Notes: generated by a model not told the origin, from the letters alone. A stretch of DNA of 64,000 nt from Spartinivicinus ruber (GCF_011009015.1 NZ_CP048878.1:1835001-1899000), one strand, 5' to 3'; numbered from the stretch's first letter, positions 17,457 to 26,630 are shown. A program made the numbers and translations.

Positions 17457-19250
17457 ATGACAAATTCTCTCAGTAGTTACTTAGGCAACGGTTCTATCGA
17501 CTCAGGTTCCAGTGTGGATGGTTTGGAGCAGTTACCTTCATCATCTGCCAATCAACCAGTTGACCAAGCGCCTCAGGAAAATGTTATCCAGTTGAATGAG
17601 TCTGCGGCGGCACAACGGCTATTTCAACAGCAAGTTCATTACCCTCCACAACAGCATATGCTGACTGGGTTGGATGCAGTCAATACTGAACTGGTGGCTG
17701 CCACAAGTGATGCACAACAGTTAGTAAGTAGTTGTATTATAGATGATCATGGCGTCGCCATTGATGAGCAGGGAAGAGAGCTAATTAAACAGCACCTGGA
17801 AACGGTACTGAATAATTATGTTTTACATTATGGAAAATGGGAGATTAAATCCAAGTTAAGACGTTTGCCCAAAGACCCTGTCGGTTATTTTGCTAAAACA
17901 GGTAATGAACAAAGGCCTGTTAATGGCAAATGGGCTTCTCCAAAACATTTAGCTGTATTTAATAAGCTTCAGGGACAAATGCCTGAGGGGGCTCTTATTA
18001 TTGAGGACGGCAGAATTAAGGTAAAAGAACCTTTCCCTAACACTGTACAGGGTTTAGCCAATTATTTGAATAGGCTAGTGGGGTATGACACTATTACGGA
18101 AGAAAAATCCCATAACTCAAACAAATCTATGCTAACTAAACTGCTATTAAAAGGGGATCAGGTAGTTATTAATACATTGATCAAGTATGTAGATGTTATC
18201 GGCTCAGAAAAAAATAATACCACCAAAAAATACCGTGTTTTGTTTAAACCACACGATAATCCTTTTACTGAAACCACAGCAACTAAATCTTATCATAGCC
18301 AGTTAAGAATTCGAGCGAATACCCAGCGGGCTGCTGAAGTGATTGAGCATGAGACACTACTGCTTCGCCAGTTACTTCAACGCCTGGAAACTTATCAAAA
18401 GCAAGTCGCAGCGATTAGCCGAGGTGGTTTGTTTGAGCAGGCAATTCAGCAAATTGCTACCAAAGCAGATAACCATTTTCGTAATCATCCCGTCGATTAT
18501 AAAATACGAGACTTACAAGCGTTAAAAATTGAACTAAGTAAATGTCGGGAATCATTAGATCAGCAACAAACCCATTTGGCGACTAAGGACGGAATAAAGC
18601 AGCTTAGAGAGCAATTAATGCACTATCAGAGTTATGTAAATCGTCTGGGTCAATATGTCGATACTGTTAAAGATTTAAGCTCGGCATTAACTGGTTATAA
18701 AGCAGTTTCAGATACAGGTAAAGCCATTAGCCTGCTTGAACGGCTGGAAAATCGTCAGATCAGTTGGCGTGATTATATGCCTGCCGATGACAGTCAATCA
18801 GGTAAGGTCAAACTGTCCTTTCAGAAATTCAGGGCAAAATGGTGGGCGTTTGTAGCGCGTTCTTCCGATTGGCAGCACACTATTCACTACAATCGCAAAA
18901 ACGATATTATCAGTAGCATTAAAATTATGTATGAACAGACTGATAAACTGAATGAACTATTAATAACTGAAGGAAAAAGCCAACAACTTGATAAGAATGC
19001 TTTATTGTTTCGGGTTGAACTAGCAGACCGGCTACTAAAGATTTCTCGTAAACTAAAAAATAAATCAGCTATTCGGTTTGGTTTTGTTATGCTGAAGCGC
19101 AAGGCTTTAGAAAAGTTGCTTGATAAACAGCTGGGGTTAGAGGAAGGGAGTGTGCGCAACTTTAAAACCAGCCCAAATAAAAAAGGTATTACTGGGGGTA
19201 TTAATCGACTTACTGAAAGAGCAGGTCGGATAGTTTATAGATATAAATGA
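17457..19250 (+). CDS. Unrecognised large hydrophilic protein
   Basis: 597 residues with no family I can name. The first 60 residues are Ser/Gln/Asn-rich and probably disordered (SSVDGLEQLPSSSANQ). Residues about 100-240 look globular and basic. Residues about 285-420 are rich in heptad-like Leu/Gln/Lys (ETLLLRQLLQRLETYQKQV, LRDL-type runs) and may form coiled coils. There is no signal peptide or membrane helix. The lysine-rich C-terminus ends RAGRIVYRYK. It stands alone, convergent with the peptide-export operon. Proteins of this look include secreted effectors of type III/VI systems, but no secretion genes are nearby, so I assign no function. Coding status is supported by length and uninterrupted frame. 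Confidence 0.7.
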   Translation: MTNSLSSYLGNGSIDSGSSVDGLEQLPSSSANQPVDQAPQENVIQLNESAAAQRLFQQQVHYPPQQHMLTGLDAVNTELVAATSDAQQLVSSCIIDDHGVAIDEQGRELIKQHLETVLNNYVLHYGKWEIKSKLRRLPKDPVGYFAKTGNEQRPVNGKWASPKHLAVFNKLQGQMPEGALIIEDGRIKVKEPFPNTVQGLANYLNRLVGYDTITEEKSHNSNKSMLTKLLLKGDQVVINTLIKYVDVIGSEKNNTTKKYRVLFKPHDNPFTETTATKSYHSQLRIRANTQRAAEVIEHETLLLRQLLQRLETYQKQVAAISRGGLFEQAIQQIATKADNHFRNHPVDYKIRDLQALKIELSKCRESLDQQQTHLATKDGIKQLREQLMHYQSYVNRLGQYVDTVKDLSSALTGYKAVSDTGKAISLLERLENRQISWRDYMPADDSQSGKVKLSFQKFRAKWWAFVARSSDWQHTIHYNRKNDIISSIKIMYEQTDKLNELLITEGKSQQLDKNALLFRVELADRLLKISRKLKNKSAIRFGFVMLKRKALEKLLDKQLGLEEGSVRNFKTSPNKKGITGGINRLTERAGRIVYRYK

Positions 19251-19268
19251 AGCGAAGGCTAGTGGTGC

Positions 19269-19299
19269 ATGCGTAACGCTGGGTAACAATGTTACGCAT
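19269..19299. terminator. Strong hairpin between convergent genes
   Basis: ATGCGTAAC (19269-19277) pairs with GTTACGCAT (19291-19299). Flanking bases GCTAGTGGT and ACCATTAGC can extend the stem outward with one G-U pair. It sits between the 3' ends of the 597-residue gene and the HlyD gene. No T-run is present on either side, so it may act bidirectionally or protect 3' ends. Confidence 0.5.
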
Positions 19300-19305
19300 A
19301 GACCA

Positions 19306-20565
19306 TTAGCTACTTAATAGACGCTTTTTAATCCGATAAAGAGGTTCAAATATCCACTCCATAAGGGTGCGTTGTTCTTGAATCAGATCGGCACTTAAAG
19401 TCAGCCCTGGACGGAGTGGATATTGTTTGTCATGGAGTTGCATATATTGCTTATCGATATCCACTTCTGCCCGATAATAAATTAATCGATCATCGAGTTT
19501 AATATTACTCTCTTTTGCATAGGAAGCCACATTGGAAAGCTGGGTAACAATACCTTTGAGTGTACCGAATTTTTCTACTGGATAAGCATCAACTAATACC
19601 CTGACCGGTTGGCCTTCTCGGGCAATACCTACTCGTGGAGAGGGAATATAAAGTACTGCTTTTAAACCCTTGCTGTTTTCAGGCTGAATTTCGACAGCAA
19701 TTTGCTCTGATGGTAGAATGGTTGAGCCTTGTACAACATTGATCTTTTGAATAATCCCTGAGGTGCGGGCAGTAACAACTTTTTTCCGGTTGCTGTTATA
19801 GTCATTGGCCTGGCGTTGAATATTATTCAGTTGAATTTTTAATTCTGCTCGTTGCTTTTCTATTTGGATTTTTTTACGTTGGAAGTCTTCTTGGTGGTTT
19901 TCAATTTCAAGATTAACTTGCTGTAAGTTATCAGTCAGTTCCAACTGTTGTTGTTTGGCTTGAAATAAGCGAATTTCTGCATCATCCAATACTTTCTCTG
20001 AAACAATTTTAGTTTTGGCTAGTTTCTTTAAGCGAGTGACATGTTTGGTTAATTTATGAATAAGCTGTTTTTGTAGGGCTAACTTTGTTACTAAGGAAGA
20101 CTTGTCATTTTTTAACCGCCTGTTAGTGGATTGGTTGATTTTCTTTTCAATGATGATTTCTTCATCAAGTTGGCTGATTTGTTTGGTGAGAGTTTGTTTT
20201 TGTTGATTTTGCAACTGTACATTCTGTTGTTGAAACGACACTTGGTTGGTATCAATGTTTTCATTAAGGATTGAAAACAGGGGGGTTCCTTTAGACACTT
20301 TATCACCTAGCTTGATAAAAATGTCATCGACTTGTCCTGAATAGGGCGATTTTACTTTAATCAGGCCTTTTTCTGGTTCCAAATAGCCTGTTACTGTTTC
20401 CCCTGGGGCGTATTGAAAGGAAACCAGAACAATAATCGTAATGAAAAGCACTGAAAAGCAAACAAGAGAAAATAGCTTGATACTCACAGGTACACTGATA
20501 TTGCCATCCAGTACATGCTCGATAGTTTTATCGTGAGTGACAAATCTTCCTTTTGTTTTCTTCAT
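19306..20565 (-). CDS. HlyD-family membrane fusion protein of a peptide exporter
   Basis: 419 residues: a cytoplasmic N-terminus, one transmembrane helix (about 30-50), a lipoyl/barrel half (GETVTGYLEPEKGLIKVKSPYSGQVDDIFIKLGDKVSKGTPLF), a long coiled coil (about 95-250, rich in Gln/Lys/Leu), then the returning lipoyl half and C-terminal barrel domain. Such adaptors join an inner-membrane ABC exporter to an outer-membrane TolC channel. It is the last gene of the operon, 16 bases after the acyltransferase. No TolC gene is in the window, so a general TolC is probably used. Confidence 0.9.
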   Translation of the reverse strand: MKKTKGRFVTHDKTIEHVLDGNISVPVSIKLFSLVCFSVLFITIIVLVSFQYAPGETVTGYLEPEKGLIKVKSPYSGQVDDIFIKLGDKVSKGTPLFSILNENIDTNQVSFQQQNVQLQNQQKQTLTKQISQLDEEIIIEKKINQSTNRRLKNDKSSLVTKLALQKQLIHKLTKHVTRLKKLAKTKIVSEKVLDDAEIRLFQAKQQQLELTDNLQQVNLEIENHQEDFQRKKIQIEKQRAELKIQLNNIQRQANDYNSNRKKVVTARTSGIIQKINVVQGSTILPSEQIAVEIQPENSKGLKAVLYIPSPRVGIAREGQPVRVLVDAYPVEKFGTLKGIVTQLSNVASYAKESNIKLDDRLIYYRAEVDIDKQYMQLHDKQYPLRPGLTLSADLIQEQRTLMEWIFEPLYRIKKRLLSS

Positions 20566-20581
20566 AATCTTACAACTGATC

Positions 20582-21514
20582 TTATTGGGCTAACTTCGTG
20601 GGTTGAAAATAGGTGCCCACTTGTTGCCAGTTCATCCATTCGCTAGGTCTTGCCCGAATAGACTGCTCTAGCATTCGTACAATCGCATTAAGATAAACTT
20701 GTTGCCCTTCTATACTTGGTTTTTTCCTTACATAAAAAGGCGGTTTAATCTGCAAATAGGGTTTCTTGTGAAGTTCGAAGGCATTCCCCCAGAGTTCAAT
20801 CGGTAATAGTGGGCATTGGGTTTGGTATGCAATTTTTAGGGCGCCAACAGCAAAGCGGGCTTTTTTACCAAAAAAACGAGTTTCCTGAGCTGTGCCAAAT
20901 GCGCCACTGAGATCACCATAAATAATGACCACTACTTGCTGTTTCCGTAGTTTTCTAAGGAGCTGCTTTAAATCTTGGCTATCAGTTGCTGAAAGAATAC
21001 TGACGCTTAATTGGTGAATATTGATCAGTTTATTAATCCAGTTAAAGCTTAATCCTGTGGTATGTGCACCCCGTAAAATAATTAGTTCATATTCAGGGGG
21101 TAATAGTGGCCAAATCACTGAACATAGACTAATAAAATCGCCGAAATGAAAGGGTAATAAGATAGCATTTTGTGATTGTGCCAATAGCCTTTTCAGTGGC
21201 TCTACATTTGTGACGCTAATGCGTTTGTTAACAAAATTTAACCAGCGTTTTAATCCAACGCGGCAACAGAGGAAAAAGCAAGCAACCAGTTTATATTGGT
21301 TTTCAAAGAAGCCAACGGCATGAGCATAAGCAACATCGCTTTCTTGCTTGAGCAGTAACCGAAAATTTTGGTGCTGATTATTGATATCCGCTCTGGCAAA
21401 TAGCGTCGATTGCCTGCCAAACCAGCCGGCAACTACGATTACCCAGCGATAGGGTAAGGTATAAGCTGCAATAAAAAGTAATAATAAGGCAAATCGGGTA
21501 TACCAGTTTCTCAT
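20582..21514 (-). CDS. LpxL/HtrB-like lysophospholipid acyltransferase in peptide-export operon
   Basis: 310 residues of the lipid A biosynthesis acyltransferase family (PF03279 type). An N-terminal hydrophobic helix (about 8-30) anchors it. The catalytic-block region reads LLPFHFGDFISLC; further on come TRFFGKKARFAVGALKIAYQ and PLLPIELW, and the end has PSEWMNW, all matching the family in order. Most relatives have His-x4-Glu (HFGNWE); here the Glu position is Ile and an Asp stands three residues after His. Its ATG overlaps the stop of the ABC exporter gene by 4 bases, so it is translated with the exporter. It may acylate the exported peptide, or alter the host envelope for self-protection. 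Both are inference. Confidence 0.82.
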   Translation of the reverse strand: MRNWYTRFALLLLFIAAYTLPYRWVIVVAGWFGRQSTLFARADINNQHQNFRLLLKQESDVAYAHAVGFFENQYKLVACFFLCCRVGLKRWLNFVNKRISVTNVEPLKRLLAQSQNAILLPFHFGDFISLCSVIWPLLPPEYELIILRGAHTTGLSFNWINKLINIHQLSVSILSATDSQDLKQLLRKLRKQQVVVIIYGDLSGAFGTAQETRFFGKKARFAVGALKIAYQTQCPLLPIELWGNAFELHKKPYLQIKPPFYVRKKPSIEGQQVYLNAIVRMLEQSIRARPSEWMNWQQVGTYFQPTKLAQ

Positions 21515-23652
21515 GGCTTGATTGCCTTTCGCTTGCTATCTTTGATGGCATCATGGAAAAGGTGACCTTTGCGCATGAGGAAAATACGGTCTACCCCTGG
21601 TAATAACTTGAAGTCATGAGTGACGATGATCGTGGTGCGTTTTAGCTGCTTGATATTATTAAATACTTTTGCGGCCGTTACCCGGTCTAAATGGGAAGTA
21701 AATTCATCTAACAGCAAAATATCGGGGTTTTTGTATAGCATTCTGGCAATCAATAGCCGTTGTTTCTGACCGGCTGATAAAAAGCCTGCATTTTCGCCAA
21801 TTACGGTGCGATAACCAAAGGCAAACTGCATAATATCATTATGTACTTCTGCAACTTTGGCACACCACTCTAAACGTTGATCATCCACTTCACCAGCAAA
21901 AGCACAGATATTATCAATAATAGTGCCACGAAACAGTTGATCATGTTGGGTGACAATTCCGATGCGTTGACGATATTCATTGATATTCAACTGGGTCATA
22001 TCAGCCTGATTAATAAAGACACTATTGGCTGACGGCTTGTATAAGCTGGCAATAATATTCAGCAGTGTTGTTTTGCCACTACCTGTTTGCCCAACAATGC
22101 CAATAATTTCACCGGCACTTATATTCAGGCTGACATTTTTTAAGATAGGCTCTTCTTCACCTTTGGGAGCATAGCTTAAATTACGAATTTCAATGGTATT
22201 TGGCTTTTCAATGTAAACTTTGGGCTTATTATCCAAGCGTTGGTTTTCATTGGGTTGAGAAACAATATCGTAAATACGCTCCAAGTGAACTTTCATCACT
22301 TCTTTGTCTAGAATAACATCCAATACCTTGAAGGTATTTTCTGCAAAAACAAACTTAAACTGAATAAAAGCGTAAAGTTCCCCAACAGTCAGCTTGCCTT
22401 TAATCACTAATAGGCTGCCAACAAGAATAATTGTCATTTGTTCAATATTTAGGCAGAACTTACTGAGCACATCAAAGACAATCTTGACTTTCTCTTGTTG
22501 GCGGTTAGCAATAATATAATTGAGAAAGTTGTTTTTCCAAAGAGTGGTTCTTTCAATTTCACCGGCGCCAAATTTAATTGAATGGATATTACTTAAATTT
22601 TCTATCAGATAAGCATCGGAACTGGCTTTTTTGTTAATAGCTTCTGCTGCAGCCTGTTTCAAAGGTTTATGAAAGAAGTAACGAGAACAAGCAAAGATTG
22701 TCATGGCAATAAAAATCAGCCCAGAAAGCATTGGGCTGTAATAGAGCATCAACACTAAACTGATTACAGCACCGATTATTAAAGCCACAGAAGTCGCTAA
22801 ACTGCCAGCAATGTAATTAGTGACTTGCTCTGCAGAATTGACTCGGGAAATGATGTCGCCTGAAGTTCTGACAGAGAAATAGTCAATAGGCAGACGCAGT
22901 AAGTAAGCAACAATATTGCCTTTAACTTTTCTGTTTAGGCTATTGGAGAAGTAACTGATTAAATTAGCATTTAGGTACTTAAATACCACTTCATATAGAA
23001 AGATCAAACCAAAAACTATGGAAAGTAGGTAAACGACATCCGTATCTGCCTTACTGATGGCTTCATCAACGGTGAGCTGGATATAAAAGGGGGTTAATAA
23101 CCCGAGTGCCTGTAAGGTTATGCCGGTGGCAAAAATAATAAAAAATGAAGCGGGAATGCCTTTGATATACTTAAAAAAATCGCTTAACAGTAAACCGCGT
23201 TCTTCAAATAGTGTCTGTTGACCAAAGTTTACATCTGGAATTAACTCTATAGCATAGCCGCTAAGGTAGTCGAGATAATCTTCCCGGTAAAGGGTACGGC
23301 GTCCCAGTGCTGGGTCAATGATTGTAATAGCATCACTACTGACTTTTTCTAAAACCACGAAGTGGTTTTGCCCCCAGTGTAATATACAGGGCAGGTTAAG
23401 GGTATCTACTGCATTAATATCAAATCGTATAGGGAAAGCTCTTAAGCTTAGCTCACCAGCCACTTGCACTAAATTGTATATACTATGGCCGGATTCGGCG
23501 GAAGGAGGGTAGTGTTTGCGTAAATAGCGTAACGACGTTTTTTGACCAAAACCACTGGTAATCATCGCCATGCAGGCCAGCCCACATTCAGTGATTTCTT
23601 CCTGCAGAATGACTGGAATTTTACGCTGTCGGTTTATTTTTTGAGACTGCAT
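21511..23652 (-). CDS. Peptidase-containing ABC transporter (C39 bacteriocin processing/export)
   Basis: 713 residues in three parts. The C39 peptidase (about 10-140) has Gln17 and Cys23 in QEEITECGLACMAM, His in LHWGQNHFVVLEKV and Asp in IIDPALGRR, a full catalytic set. A six-helix transmembrane domain follows (about 165-440). The nucleotide-binding domain has Walker A GIVGQTGSGKTTLL, signature LSAGQKQRLLIARML, Walker B DILLLDE and switch His in IIVTHD. Such proteins cut leader peptides after a double glycine and export the core. A matching precursor lies 81 bases upstream. With the HlyD adaptor it forms a type I peptide secretion system. Confidence 0.96.
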   Translation of the reverse strand: MQSQKINRQRKIPVILQEEITECGLACMAMITSGFGQKTSLRYLRKHYPPSAESGHSIYNLVQVAGELSLRAFPIRFDINAVDTLNLPCILHWGQNHFVVLEKVSSDAITIIDPALGRRTLYREDYLDYLSGYAIELIPDVNFGQQTLFEERGLLLSDFFKYIKGIPASFFIIFATGITLQALGLLTPFYIQLTVDEAISKADTDVVYLLSIVFGLIFLYEVVFKYLNANLISYFSNSLNRKVKGNIVAYLLRLPIDYFSVRTSGDIISRVNSAEQVTNYIAGSLATSVALIIGAVISLVLMLYYSPMLSGLIFIAMTIFACSRYFFHKPLKQAAAEAINKKASSDAYLIENLSNIHSIKFGAGEIERTTLWKNNFLNYIIANRQQEKVKIVFDVLSKFCLNIEQMTIILVGSLLVIKGKLTVGELYAFIQFKFVFAENTFKVLDVILDKEVMKVHLERIYDIVSQPNENQRLDNKPKVYIEKPNTIEIRNLSYAPKGEEEPILKNVSLNISAGEIIGIVGQTGSGKTTLLNIIASLYKPSANSVFINQADMTQLNINEYRQRIGIVTQHDQLFRGTIIDNICAFAGEVDDQRLEWCAKVAEVHNDIMQFAFGYRTVIGENAGFLSAGQKQRLLIARMLYKNPDILLLDEFTSHLDRVTAAKVFNNIKQLKRTTIIVTHDFKLLPGVDRIFLMRKGHLFHDAIKDSKRKAIKP

Positions 23653-23733
23653 TATGATTCAAAAAGTAGCAAGTAGTGGTCTTTGATATATCTGCCTATC
23701 ACATATGAGAGGCAGATATAAGTGCTTTTGAAG

Positions 23734-23910
23734 TTATGACTTAACTTTAGAAGCACTAATGACCGCGTTTTCAATTGCAGCGAATGCGCCACCAATGCCA
23801 GTTAAAATACTAGTAGCGACTTGAGTAACAGGGCCAAGATCAACGCCGCCACGGATATTTTTAGTTTCTTCTAAAGAAAGTGTTTCTTTTTTAGTAGTAT
23901 TTTTTTGCAT
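23734..23910 (-). CDS. Double-glycine leader precursor peptide (bacteriocin/microcin-like)
   Basis: 58 residues from the ATG at 23910, which has GGAG 7 bases upstream (an in-frame TTG two codons earlier is less likely). The leader has the double-glycine form ETLSLEETKNIRGG, with cleavage expected after GG at residue 22. The core (36 residues) begins VDLGPVTQVATSIL and is small-residue-rich and hydrophobic (LTGIGGAFAAIENAV), ending in a basic KVKS. It has no Cys, Ser/Thr-Cys pattern or other lanthipeptide mark. It lies directly upstream of the C39 exporter on the same strand. It is probably the operon's cargo: a class II microcin-like antibacterial peptide, or a signal peptide. Activity is not shown by sequence. 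Confidence 0.85.
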   Translation of the reverse strand: MQKNTTKKETLSLEETKNIRGGVDLGPVTQVATSILTGIGGAFAAIENAVISASKVKS

Positions 23911-24385
23911 GGACAATCTCCATATGTAGTGGGCTTACATATAACTAAAATTTTTAACTAGATGAAGCCCTTATTTTTATTAACTGCTAATATTAAAGGT
24001 GATATGCGTCAAATATTGCTTTTTGGAAAAAACATCTATGACGCTCATCAAGAATATCAGGTTGAGCAGAACAAACAGTGATTTTGTTTACAAAGTTATG
24101 CAAACTCAATCAATGTGTTTTTGTTAATTATTTTGACGGCTATTTATTAGCTGATACAAATATATTGAACAACTAATCAAGGCTGAAGTGAATTTTTACA
24201 AGGTTTTTCTTAATGTTGAATGTTAACTATTGAAGAATGCGAATAAAGACGTAACAAGAAATAGAGCGAACGAAATAATAATTAAAGAGGTATATAAGAG
24301 GCGCCCTTATTTTTTAATTATATAAATTGTTGGAGTGATTGCAGTAAAGGTTTAATAAAGGTGTAGTATGTGGCGGTAATCTGTG
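23911..24385. other. Upstream region of the peptide operon
   Basis: About 475 AT-rich bases with no convincing gene. It holds the ribosome site of the precursor and should contain the operon promoter. A GGGCTT/AAGCCC inverted repeat near 23931-23970 could fold in the mRNA leader. I searched both strands by eye for a second double-glycine leader and saw none. Confidence 0.4.
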
Positions 24386-24670
24386 TTATTGAAATGAGAG
24401 TGCGTCAGTTTTATTAGTATCAAAGTTATTAAACGATTTTGAGATAATCTGTTGGCGTGCTATCAGCTTGGAAAATTGCTCTTTGATCAGATTTTTTAGC
24501 AATGATTCATAGTTGACTATTAAATATAGTAAGGCTGCTACACCTGCAGCAGTGAGAACTATTCCAATAATGTTAGAGCTGATGGTTAATGTGACTAATC
24601 CAATTATTAGTCCAAGCAATATATTGAACAGTATTACAAAACCAATCACTTCAAAAAATCGCTTACTCAT
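24386..24670 (-). CDS. Small two-helix membrane protein, possible immunity protein
   Basis: 94 residues, beginning MSKRFFEVIGFVILFNILLG. Two strong transmembrane stretches (about 7-30 and 34-50) are followed by a polar, Lys/Gln/Asn-rich tail (SKLIARQQIISKSFNN). It is on the same strand as, and upstream of, the peptide operon, with an IS5 element right behind it. Small membrane proteins beside class II bacteriocin genes are often immunity proteins, but I recognise no immunity family. The ribosome site is weak. Coding status is plausible, function unproven. Confidence 0.45.
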   Translation of the reverse strand: MSKRFFEVIGFVILFNILLGLIIGLVTLTISSNIIGIVLTAAGVAALLYLIVNYESLLKNLIKEQFSKLIARQQIISKSFNNFDTNKTDALSFQ

Positions 24671-24724
24671 CTTTTATAATCTGCACTCTATGCTAGTAAA
24701 GGCTTACATGATATTGAATGGCTG

Positions 24725-25694
24725 AGAAGGTGTTTTAAAAAGAGTGAATGCATACAAAGTTGTATTGTAAGAGATAACTACCAAGGGGTTACTCGTACGG
24801 CGGGCCTATAGGAATAGGCTCCCTTACTGTTTATTATTGGTTTCGCAAAAATCAAAGATAAACAATAAAAAGAGCCTAAATGGATTATCCAACAGATTTA
24901 ACTGATACACAATGGGAAATACTGAGCCCTGTATTACCTGCATCCAAATGGCAACCTGGCAATAGAGGCAGACCACCCGTTAATAGACGCCTAATCATGA
25001 ATGGCTTGCTTTATGTCCTAACAACTGGCTGTCAGTGGCGAATGGTGCCTAAAGACTTTGGCTGTTGGCAGACAGTATACGGTTATTTTAATTCCTGGAG
25101 CCAGCAGGGGGTTTGGGAAACCATTATGGATACCTTCAGGAAATGCTATCGTGAAAAAGTAGGAAGAAAAGCCGATCCCAGTGCAGGTTGTATTGATAGT
25201 CAAAGTATTAAAACTCATACGCAAGGTATTCATGTTGGTTTTGATGGTGGTAAAAAAGTAAAAGGTCGCAAACGTCATATTTTAGTTGATACGCTTGGTA
25301 TTATTATCTGTGTTGTAGTGACTTCAGCTGCCGTTGGTGAGCGAGAGGGATTAAAACAGCTACTTAAGGGCTATGTTGCAAAAGGCATGACGAGTTTACT
25401 CAAAATTTGGCTGGATAGCGGTTATTCTGGCACGCCTATTATTGATTGGGTTAAAGACTTTCATCAAGCTACTCGAGAAATTATTCTAGAGGTGGTTGAA
25501 AGGGCAGGTAAAGGATTCAATGTTATTAAACAGCGCTGGGTGGTTGAGCGTACTTTTTCTTGGCTAATTAACTATAGACGACATGCTAAAGACTATGAGG
25601 TTCTAACAAAAAATAGTGAAGCAATGATACAGATCGCCATGTTACATATTTTAGTCAGGAGAATCGCTTAAGCTTTTATTTTAAAACACCTTCT
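24725..25694. mobile_element. IS5-family insertion sequence
   Basis: Bounded by perfect 16-base inverted repeats, AGAAGGTGTTTTAAAA at 24725-24740 and its complement at 25679-25694. The element is about 970 bases and holds one intact transposase gene. I see no matching target duplication in the bases just outside the repeats, so it may be old, or one end may have rearranged. It separates the peptide-export region from the feo/nnrS region. Confidence 0.88.
24880..25671 (+). CDS. IS5-family transposase
   Basis: 263 residues in a single open frame. The N-terminus (MDYPTDLTDTQWEILSPVLP) and the following WRMVPKDFGCWQTVYGYF are the usual IS5-type start domain. The DDE catalytic residues fit IDSQSIKTH, then LDSGYSGTP, then an RWVVERTFSWLINYRR segment with the closing Glu. 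Upstream between the left repeat and the start is a promoter-like AT-rich segment. Intact, so probably functional. Confidence 0.93.
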   Translation: MDYPTDLTDTQWEILSPVLPASKWQPGNRGRPPVNRRLIMNGLLYVLTTGCQWRMVPKDFGCWQTVYGYFNSWSQQGVWETIMDTFRKCYREKVGRKADPSAGCIDSQSIKTHTQGIHVGFDGGKKVKGRKRHILVDTLGIIICVVVTSAAVGEREGLKQLLKGYVAKGMTSLLKIWLDSGYSGTPIIDWVKDFHQATREIILEVVERAGKGFNVIKQRWVVERTFSWLINYRRHAKDYEVLTKNSEAMIQIAMLHILVRRIA

Positions 25695-25829
25695 GAACAA
25701 TAATATGGAGGCTGAATAAACTCAACGTGAATCCTGAATATTTACACATTTTTACACATGAATAGGATAAGAGCACAGTTTGATATAGATGCTGATTATT
25801 TTTTTATAAATACCAGTGATGATAGAGTT

Positions 25830-26630
25830 TTATTTTGAAAGTTTATTAGAGGATAAATTAAAATATCCTTGTCTTGATAGCTTAAATAACTCTTCATAGC
25901 GTCCACTTTGTTTTAATTGGGCTAATCCAATATTAAATGCAGTTATTATTTTTTTGGCTTTTTTTGTTTTTTTATTAATCAATAAGTAATAGCTTGGGTT
26001 AATGAGAGGCGTGGGATGGTATACAATTTTTCTAGCCTGTTCTGGCTGATAAAGCTTGCTTAAAATGGAATAGCCCACTTCTCTATCCAAGGGATAAAGT
26101 TGGATACGGCCTTGAAGTAATTTCATAAAGTTGGGTGGTTCTGTTGGAGTTCGTTCAACAATCAATTGCCCTGCAGACTCAGCTTGCTGGAATGCATCAC
26201 CATAATTAGCTCCAATCAACCCACCTATTTTATAAGGTTTTAAATCATCTACCTGCTGCCAATTAAATTTGAATGACTTCAGGTGCCAGAATACATATGG
26301 TGCAGTGAATAGGGAGTTAGAGTAGTAAAAAGACTGCTCTCTTTCAGCACTTTTCCCCCAGAAAGAAGCGCCATGAAACTTTCCTTGTTTGGCCAGCATG
26401 AGCCCACGTTGCCAGGGGAAAAATTGAAACTCGACGGTTATCAAGTCATTACTGGCTAACTTGAAGGCCTCAGCTACAACCAAGCTAATAAAGCCATAGT
26501 GTTTCAAATCTTGAGATACATAAGGTGGCCACTCCCCAGTCGCTAAGCGTAGAGTTTTACAAGCCCATAATTTACTATACGTAGCACTTGTTATAAGTAC
26601 TAGTGCTATAAGGTAAAGCTTTGCTTTCAA
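25830..26630 (-). CDS. Periplasmic solute-binding protein, SBP_bac_3 family
   Basis: 266 residues with a signal peptide (MKAKLYLIALVLITSATYSKLWAC). The mature part opens KTLRLATGEWPPYVSQDLKHYGFISLVVAEAF and has FQFFPWQRGLMLAKQGKFHGASFW, which are shared marks of this group of orphan binding proteins (compare the 59016 protein). No permease or ATPase is adjacent. The C-terminus is lysine-rich in the middle (KKTKKAKKI). Ligand unknown; the group resembles amino-acid-binding proteins. It lies between the IS5 element and feoC. Confidence 0.82.
   Translation of the reverse strand: MKAKLYLIALVLITSATYSKLWACKTLRLATGEWPPYVSQDLKHYGFISLVVAEAFKLASNDLITVEFQFFPWQRGLMLAKQGKFHGASFWGKSAEREQSFYYSNSLFTAPYVFWHLKSFKFNWQQVDDLKPYKIGGLIGANYGDAFQQAESAGQLIVERTPTEPPNFMKLLQGRIQLYPLDREVGYSILSKLYQPEQARKIVYHPTPLINPSYYLLINKKTKKAKKIITAFNIGLAQLKQSGRYEELFKLSRQGYFNLSSNKLSK

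Noticed and set aside
24719-25700. Target duplication around the IS5 element
   Set aside because: Bases outside the inverted repeats (left GGCTG, right GAACA) do not match.
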